64,000 nt of DNA from Plicaturopsis crispa FD-325 SS-3 (taxonomy: Eukaryota > Basidiomycota > Agaricomycetes > Amylocorticiales > Amylocorticiaceae). Shown here one piece after another: positions 56,901-64,000 of the stretch; position 1 is the stretch's first letter, and each line of letters starts with the position of its first letter. The DNA lies in contig KN832579.1 in the NCBI GenBank assembly GCA_000827205.1, forward strand, positions 63,242-127,241, in the 5' to 3' direction. The notes beneath the pieces are model-generated. The model did not search any database. It was given only the letters and a program-made list of their open reading frames with translations, and was not told the DNA's origin. The position numbers were made by a program, and so were the translations under genes.

Positions 56901-59900
56901 CTCTAGCCAGGGTGCACGCGTCAGCTCCAGACAGGCCGTCGCTACTTCGAATCGCGCGCCCAAATTGCGATTATGGCGCAGTTGGACGCAGGATGTGACG
57001 TAGGTATACGGCGAGGCTGGAGGCGACACGGCGGGACTTGGGCGTGAAAGAATGTACAGGGCACGAATGGAAAAGGACATTGGCAAGATACGATGCGGAG
57101 AAAGAGTCGCAGCACATTGCTGTCCAGGGTGCGCACGCGCCAGCTCCAAACAGGCCGTCGCTACTTCGAATCGCGCGCCCAAAAAAGCGAGTGGAATGCA
57201 GTTGAACGCAGGATGTGCCGTAGGTACACGGCGAGGCTGGAGGCGGCACGGCGATATAAGGACGTGAAACAGCGAGATTCCCGGGTACAAGACACGAATT
57301 GAAAAACATTGGCAGAGACACAACGTGGAGAGTAAAGAGTCGCAGCATATCTCTAGCCAGGATGCACGCGCCAGCTCCAACAGGCCGTCGCTACTTCGAA
57401 TCGCGTGTCCAAAGAGCGCACAGGGCGCAATTGGACGCAAGATGTGCCGTAGTTTACGGCGAGGCTGGAGGCGGCACAGCGAAACTTGGACGTGAAACGG
57501 AGAAGGCATGAATGGAGAAGCATTAATAGAGGGAAAGCACGGAGAAAGAATCGCGACACGTTCTCAACCAACATGCACGCGCCAGCTCCAAACAGGCCGT
57601 CGCTACTTCGAATCGCGAGCCCAAAAAACGAACAGGGCGCAGCTGGACGCAGGATGTGCCGTAGGTATGCGGCGAGGCTGGAGGCGGCGCGGCGCGCCTT
57701 GGAAGAGAAACGTTGGTATATCTCCAAACACGGGGGTGCACGAACACGCTGCACCCTGCCGGCTGCAACAACCACACGCGATGGTGCACGCGGAAGTGAA
57801 GTTAAGGTAGGAAGCGCGGGCTAGAAACGCGTCCGCTGAGACAAATTGACGAGGCTCGCACACAGAGATGACGCCACAGCATCGCGTGTAAAAGTGTAGC
57901 CTAACGGCCACTCGCACATCGGATATTCAAGATGATTAGTGGACGAGGTGGCGCGACGAGGCGGTGCAGCAGGTAGACTCTGAGACCCCGATGTAAGAGA
58001 CACGCGAACACTCGGCAGTGAGGAACATTAACGGCAGTAAAGAGGCCAATTGGAAAGAGAAAGATGACAAACACGAGCCATGTACAAGCAGCCACTATGA
58101 GCGGGCCCGACGGGAAAGATGCAAGCGGTACACAGAGACACACCGATATGAAAAAAGTTGAGTGCAGGACGCGCCGACGCGTCGCAGCACCATGTGCAGG
58201 ATGGTGACGACGCTGCTACAAAACGGCCGTTGGAGCAGACAGTGCTGTAGGCGACGCGACGAGCGATGTGACGACGCGTAAGAGTAGGAAACGACTTCGC
58301 ATAGGGAAAAGCGGGGCGGGGGAGAGCGCAGCGGGGAATTGTAGTGGGGGTTAAAGAGCAAGAGGCGTTCGCGGTGGGCCGAGCTTTATGAGCCCAAGGG
58401 TGCAATTTAGTGTGGCGTGGGAACCGCCGATGCGAGCCTCATTCCTCGTCATGCGCTCTGTAGTTTTGGCTTTTTCCGAGGACGTGGGGGGCGGAGGCCG
58501 AGGATATAGAGGAAGAGAGGCGCGCCGTGGTGTCATGCGGGCTGGGTTCTGTACAGTGTACGCGCTATGAAGAAAGGCGTCTGGCAAGGTCGGGCGGCGG
58601 AGTGGGCAGAGGATTTGCATAAATACATGCCACGTATGGAGTATGGCCATGCCGGTCAGATATCCTACGTAGCAAGGTGCAGGAAACATCAGTAAGCCAG
58701 AAAAGAGGACTCGCCGTCGGTACTTCAAGACGATCGTGAGTGCTTCACGACGAGAACTACACATGTGTATGGAGGTTCAAGAACGAAGATGCGTCGGGCG
58801 CGGGCACGATAGCGCACTAAGCGAGCTCCAGCGCCAACATGAACCTCAAGAGCAAGCATCGGACGCGAAACCGGTACCAAGCGGACTCGTTAGGGCACCC
58901 GATGATATAGAGGTGCAGATCGGCGCTGGATGTGCCGTGGATGGGAGCGATGCTACATAGTACACAGAGAAGAGCATGCAAAAAAGTGTGAGAGTGCAAC
59001 GAACGAAGGGTTAAGCACACGGTGCGTGAAAGAGCATACGGTGCGTGAAAGAGGCGCCACAGCACGCAGAGGTAGCGAAACTGCGCCAAACCAGGTCCAG
59101 CATCGAGATCGCGAGACTCAAAACCTTCGGGCGCGAGAACGGTGCCCAGCGTGCACGTTCAGGCGCCAGATGGTACGAGTGCGAGGACCAGTGCTGGAGG
59201 CGGTATGCAGTCAGTGCAAGGACGAGACAGCGAAAGCGCGAGAGACAGAACGTGCAGGGAGAAGATGCGCGAAAGCGTCGGGGTGCGAACGGGAGCGACA
59301 GAAGCGCCGCAAAGCCAGCTCCAACGCAAAGTGACTTATGCGGCAGCATCGAATGCGCAGACGATGCCTAGCGGGCACGTCTGAGCACCGGAGCAACGCC
59401 CATGTGCGCTGGTGGTGCAGGAGACAGCGCTGCTGGCGTGCCGGGAGGAATGGGAGTGCGCAGTGAATACATAAAATATGATGTAAGGATGATAGGATGC
59501 AGCGAGCGCCGCGGCGGAGTGTTGTCGTGCCAGCTCCAATGCTGCCATGCACTCAAAGCAGCATAGGCGGAGGAGCAGCCCAAGTGGGTAGCGCAAGCGC
59601 GTGATGCAGCGTGAGTGCAGCGTCTGAGCTGGAGGCGGGGAGACGAGCTCACGACTGGATACATATGCGCGAGGGAATATGCGTACGAGAGAGAATGAAA
59701 AGGCCAGCACGCCGCACCGAGGTATCAGGCACGCCGCGTCCAGCTTTTTAGATACACCAGCATCTGCAAGAACGGAAAAGGCAGAGTTAGGAGACACACC
59801 TAAGTAGTACCATTTCAGCGAGCGAATACGATGGACTGCGTTCGGCGATCATCGATGCACATTTGCGTTGGCGACGGGGCAGATTCCGACGAACAGCATA

Positions 59901-60568
59901 GCGGGGAGGTGGACGAATGGCCTTGGAGGAGCAGGATCGGTAGCGGTGATGTGAGGAATGGCGAGGGGTGTCCACCGAATGTCAAGATGAGGAGGACAAG
60001 ATGGACTCAGGACAGCAAGGGCAAATTTCCACGACACGGCTCTGATGTGGCGTGGAAACATTTGCCCGTGAGCCTCGTTTCCCGTCCCCGGCGCCTCCTG
60101 CTCGTCGTATCCCAGTCTATTACCCTGTGCCGTGTTCTATGTGACCCTTTGCGCATCTCCCCAAGCGCCTCTTAACTAAGTTTACACGCTGTCTCGTTCT
60201 CTCTCGGCTGGTCCTCCCTCGGCTACACTGTACCCAGAATTGCTGCCGTCGATTGCGTCCACGAGGGCAAGAGGAACTGCCGCAGAAGCGGCGCGGCGTG
60301 ACGCTGTTGACGCTTTCGACGCAGACCTGACGCTGCAAAGTGTCGTTTCTCCTCACGATCTGTCTGGTTGCGGTGCAAGAACAGTGTTTTCGCACCAGTA
60401 TCTTCCCTTGATCTGCAGTACACGCCGATGCAGCGTCAAATTTCAATGCAGCGTCAATGCAGCGCCGACGTTTCGCCAGTCCTGCACCAGTTGAGCGTCA
60501 AGAAGCGTCAGCGCAGCGCCAGTAGAACGCCAGGGAGAAGCGGCAGGCTTGCGTCAACCAGCGCCGCG
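53925..60568. other. Gene-poor region of degenerate repeats
   Basis: About 6.6 kb with no convincing gene. GCTGGAGGCGG-like and CATCGGATGATGTG-like strings recur at irregular spacing (for example near 54520, 55120, 55545, 57470, 59200, 59630). A longer block beginning TGTGGCGTGRGAA and continuing GAGCCTCRTTCCTCGTC occurs near 55762, 58411 and 60045, suggesting three diverged copies of a larger unit. A 457-codon frame on the minus strand (56136-57509) runs through the tandem array and is not accepted as a gene. Confidence 0.6.
56680..57700. repeat. Tandem array, five units of about 217 bp
   Basis: The 20-mer CCGTCGCTACTTCGAATCGC begins at 56719, 56936, 57153, 57385 and 57597 (spacings 217, 217, 232 and 212). 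Each is preceded by CGCCAGCTCCA-like sequence and followed by GGACGCA and GGCGAGGCTGGAGGCG. Units are diverged outside these cores. Confidence 0.88.
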
Positions 60569-60574
60569 TCGCCG

Positions 60575-62737
60575 CAGGACCCTCAGTAAAAACGAAAATT
60601 CGTGTAGTAGTCTTCCAGCAGTGCACGGACAGTCGTCTGCAAGTCGTCTGCAAGTAAAAATTGACTTTTTACTGTATATTTTACGATTTTTTGACTGGAA
60701 AGTGACTGCGGTCGGTCAAAATATCGTCGCGAGATCTACCAACGATCTCGTAACGATCTGCCGTGTATTGGGCACTGTACAGTGTCTTCAAAGTCACTTC
60801 AAAGTCAGGTAAACTGGAGAATATTGGAGCATTGTCATTGGTGTCTATTTACTATACATGAATAGCTACAGACAGGTGTATAGGGAGGGGAAGTAACAAT
60901 GAGATGGGCATAGATAGGCCTGCATTCATCCGGCGTACAAGCCCGGCAGCCGTTGCACTGATTGAACTCACGATTATGTTGCACCTTAACAGTAGCTGGC
61001 ACAAAACGTGCGGTGACGGCGAAGGTCGAGCGAATATATCGCTATGAGACTAAGCGATACGTGCGCGCATGCTCAGTGGCCATGTTGTAAACAGCAGAAG
61101 GTGCCGCCGACTCACCTCTTCGATGTGGCCCTCCGATGTGCAGGTCTCGTGTGTAGGCCTAGCTTAATCAAACTGACTCGGGAGAAGACTAGGATAAGCG
61201 CAATGAAACCGACCAGATAGCCCACCGAGGGCACAGCGGTTGGAGGCAGGCATTTGTGGCAGTACTGTGGTGGAGGCAAGAGGAGCGGAAACAAAGTTGA
61301 AGGCGACGCGGCGATGGCAGATGCGTAAATGTGTGGGACAAACAAAGGCATACAAAGGACTTCACGCAAATCGCGCGGTTGCGCAGGCTGCATGCAGACA
61401 ACCGACTCGGACTGTCTTCGTGCACTCGCCCTGCGCTGGGCCATTGCGATGTACTTCCAATCTGCTCCCTTCTAGTCAAGCCTACACACGAGATGTGGAC
61501 ATCGGAGCTTGGAGGGCCACATCATACGAGCGAATATGTGAGTCAGCAGCACCTCCTACTTTCTGGAAAGGCCACTAAGCATGCAGGCTTTCGTCCAGTC
61601 GGCGATATATTCGCTATCTGCCGTCACCGCACGTCTTGTGCGGCTACTTGTCAAGGTGCAACTTAATCAGGTGCTCTATCACGTAGACGGCTTGTGCGTT
61701 AGCTGAATGCAGGTGTGTCTGTGTTCATCTCATTGCGATTCTCGACGCTCATCACCACCCCGTTTATAAGAAATTGATTCTCGGATTGACCGCATCTCGG
61801 AGCATGTGCTCTTCCCTCTCCGGACTCGCAGAATAGGTGAGTATCTCAGTTTCAATATCATCTGCCTTCCTTGTGATCGTGCGTCCGCATACACTGTGGT
61901 TGTTCTTATCAGTCCTGGTCCCTCCTGGATACATCGGTATCTTACCTCCCTATACACCTGTCTGTAGCTATTCATGTATAGTAAATAGACACCAATGGCA
62001 ATGCTTCCATATTCTCCAGTTTACCTGACTTTTAAGTGACTTTGAAGACACTGTACAGTGCCCAACACACGGCAGATCGTTACGAGATCGTTGGTAGATC
62101 TCGCGACGATATTCTGACCGACCGCAGTCACTTTCCAGTCAAAAAATCGTAAAATATACAGTAAAAAGTCAATTTTTACTTGCAGACGACTTGCAGACGA
62201 CTGTCCGTGCACTGCTGGAAGACTGCTACACGAATTTTCGTTTTTACTGAGCAGGACCCCGGCTTATCCTATGTGAGGTTGTATCCTAATGCGGACGGAT
62301 TTGGGCCTAAAAAACTGCGTACGTTCGATCCCAGTGCGGACGGAAAGGCCAAAATTTCGCAAAATGTACGATCTTTTCGCCTTACGGATGAGGACCGTCG
62401 GTAGCGACGTTCGATCCCTGTGCGGACGGAGCTGGTGAGCGAGGCATGCCGCCGCCGACCTCGGTACATGACGCTGGTGCGGGGGTCACGTCGGCCCGGC
62501 ATCGGACCCCCCGACGAGGCGGAGGTGCGTCGGTTTTGATGTTGTATCCATAATTTGGCGGGGGTGCGGACGGATGGGCGTTTTCGACAGCATATATCGC
62601 GAATGCGGACGATTTTCGCAAAAAAATGGTAGTCCGATCCTAATGCGGACGCAAACTGGCCGAAAATCGTGCGGACGGAAAGGGTCAAAAATGCCGATTT
62701 TAGGATACAACCTCTATCAGCATAAGCCGGGGTCCTG
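60575..62737. mobile_element. 486-bp TIR element (carrying the nested foldback element)
   Basis: Once the 1668-bp insertion and its 9-bp duplication are set aside, the element runs from CAGGACCC (60575-60582) directly into CGGCTTATCC (from 62260) and ends GATAAGCCGGGGTCCTG-like at 62737; the inverted match goes on to GAGGTTGTATCCTAA. TCGCCG flanks both outer ends (60569-60574 and 62738-62743). The interior has seven copies of a TGCGGACG motif. No coding sequence. Confidence 0.72.
60583..62250. mobile_element. Foldback DNA element with arms of several hundred bp and 9-bp target duplication
   Basis: Left end TCAGTAAAAACGAAAATTCG and right end CGAATTTTCGTTTTTACTGA are inverted copies. The arms match closely for about 310 bp (60583-60893 against 61935-62250) and more loosely further inward (about 60970-61045 against 61600-61665; 61080-61185 against 61470-61580), with an insertion in the right arm near 61740-61930. 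GCAGGACCC directly flanks both sides (60574-60582 and 62251-62259). Long arms and a 9-bp duplication fit a non-autonomous Mutator-like element. No transposase frame. Confidence 0.88.
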
Positions 62738-62743
62738 TCGCCG

Positions 62744-64000
62744 CGCCACTTTTCGGCATTTCTCCGCACTACGAAGCGCCTGGAGTCCAAGCTTCGTTTT
62801 TGGATTTCACATCAAACATTTGCCGGACGACCCGGTCCGGTCCGTCACCCGACCCATCGATTCCCTCGACGTCGTCGTTGCTACCCGCTCGTCGCCCTCA
62901 TCGTCGTCGTCGTCCTCCTCGCCGGTCCCTTGTACTATACTCCGAAGTTTCGATCCTCAGGCCAATATGCCTGCCCTCATACTACCGACGGCACGCTATA
63001 TGGTTAGTCGGTAATACGTTCGTTTTGCGTAGATCGTATGCATGCCTCCGCTAACCATTGTGCGCACACAGATACACTCTGGTGTTCCCCGTAGGAGATT
63101 TTGATTGTGCATTGGAGGAGATGGATTGGGGGCAGAAGTCTGCGGGGAGGTCGCATAGAGGGGGATAGCAGGTGCGTACGAGTATCATTTGCCAATCAAC
63201 TTGCGAGTGGCAAACACGCCCCGGAAGCACCAAGTACCGTGACGACAACAGCTGCAGGTTCATTCCTGGACTGTCTCAGTGCGGCATTGCGAATCGGAGC
63301 GTGATTGTGTCTCGCCGCTCGCTAATGCATTGTCTTGGAACACAGCAGAAGAGATAGCCCAACTCCCGCCCTTACCAATGCTCAGTACCGCCTATCATTG
63401 TCATAGTTGCGCAGGTACGCTGATATGTCGATTTTTCACACCGTGCAATCCTGTGCTAACGTCAATTCTTACAGGCCACGAGACGTCATCGTGACGCCGC
63501 GCATAGCGCAGCGTAAGGTCATCGTGGCCACCACCCTCAACCTGGGCAAGATCGGTGAGCTGATATACAGCTCAGGCCATCCATCAGGAAAACCGCTTTG
63601 GCTATATAGAAACGTAAAATGTGTAATAGCACCTATAGCTGGGATGGTGCTCTTATAGCACCCCGAAGCACATATAGTACCTGTAAATTTTTGTGAAAGT
63701 AGGCGTCAATATTTGAAATTTAGTTATATCTGTAAGTGTGGTCTAATAGCTCTTATAGCTACATAGTAAATTAATCTTACACACATTCAAGATCAGCAAA
63801 TTTGCACAAGGAGGAGGAGGAGGAGGAGATGTATTACCGGCGCGGTACCAGCGCGGAACTACCGGTTTTCCGGACTACATACATGCACGCCTGCTGTATG
63901 ATACCTGGACATCCTCCCACCGATATCAATTGCACAGTGCTATCTAGATCTAATCCGACAAAAATGTACATATGTAGGGTAAATAGGAAGGGGAAATAGG
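62744..64000. other. Right edge, no gene recognised
   Basis: Contains CGT/TCG-rich sequence near 62890-62920 and a GGA microsatellite near 63809-63829. Short frames (for example near 63480-63560, reading DVIVTPRIAQRKVIVATTLN) may be exon pieces of a gene extending past the edge, but no family is recognisable. Confidence 0.4.

Noticed and set aside
56136-57509. 457-codon open frame on the minus strand
   Set aside because: It runs through the 217-bp tandem array. The period is not a multiple of three, so units are read in shifting frames, and there is no domain or gene structure.
60583-62250. Transposase gene inside the foldback element
   Set aside because: Frames between the arms are short and unrelated to any transposase pattern; the element looks non-autonomous.
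1-64000. tRNA or rRNA genes, CRISPR arrays, telomeric repeats
   Set aside because: Scanned by eye for B-box-like GGTTCGANNCC sequences, regular short repeats and TTAGGG runs; none were convincing.

Overview
This window looks like nuclear DNA of a basidiomycete fungus, most likely an agaricomycete. Almost every recognisable gene is cut by introns of about 45-85 bases with GT...AG ends. The genes include a basidiomycete-style F-box protein, an HMG-box regulator, SEN54, fumarate reductase with a cytochrome b5 domain and small secreted cysteine-rich proteins. I joined exons by hand. Where a total length is given, the joined frame is open from ATG to stop.

The dominant feature is an expanded gene family that I do not recognise, here called the HLP-QxEF family after two motifs. 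Fourteen members or relics are present. Copies 1-3 (+) and 4-7 (-) lie at 3.6-20.6 kb. Copies 8-11 (-) and 12-14 (+) lie at 38.4-53.9 kb. Exon 1 (224-239 nt in intact copies) encodes a hydrophobic helix, an HLP motif and an amphipathic helix, and always ends in phase 2. Exon 2 is 145 nt in ten of the twelve copies that keep it (139 and 142 in the others) and encodes a Q[W/Y]xEFxxGLS helix. The C-terminal exons vary freely. Copy 4 is eroded, copy 9 is frameshifted, copy 13 is truncated and copy 14 has a decayed tail.

Layout: partial MDR oxidoreductase (1-1235, -); TIR element (1489-1744); XRCC4/XLF/PAXX-like gene (2045-3137, +); HLP copy 1; two secreted cysteine-rich proteins (5.4-6.6 kb, -); copies 2 and 3 around a truncated duplicate of the mitochondrial-type gene that lies intact at 11034-12004; copies 4-7; F-box gene (23.6-26.1 kb, +); beta-lactamase-fold hydrolase (26.5-28.3 kb, -); SEN54 (28.7-30.4 kb, -); HMG-box gene (32.6-33.7 kb, +); fumarate reductase A without cytochrome b5 (36.4-38.1 kb, +); copies 8-11; fumarate reductase B with cytochrome b5 (45.5-47.5 kb, +); M19 dipeptidase (47.9-49.7 kb, +); copies 12-14.

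From about 54 kb to the right edge I find no convincing gene. That stretch holds degenerate repeats, a tandem array of about 217 bp period, and a 1668-bp foldback element with a 9-bp target duplication, nested in the end of a second TIR element. Copies 10/11 and 12/13 lie mirror-wise around fumarate reductase B plus the dipeptidase, which indicates an inverted segmental duplication. The best candidate for an undescribed system is the HLP-QxEF family; its function is unknown and any role suggested here is inference.
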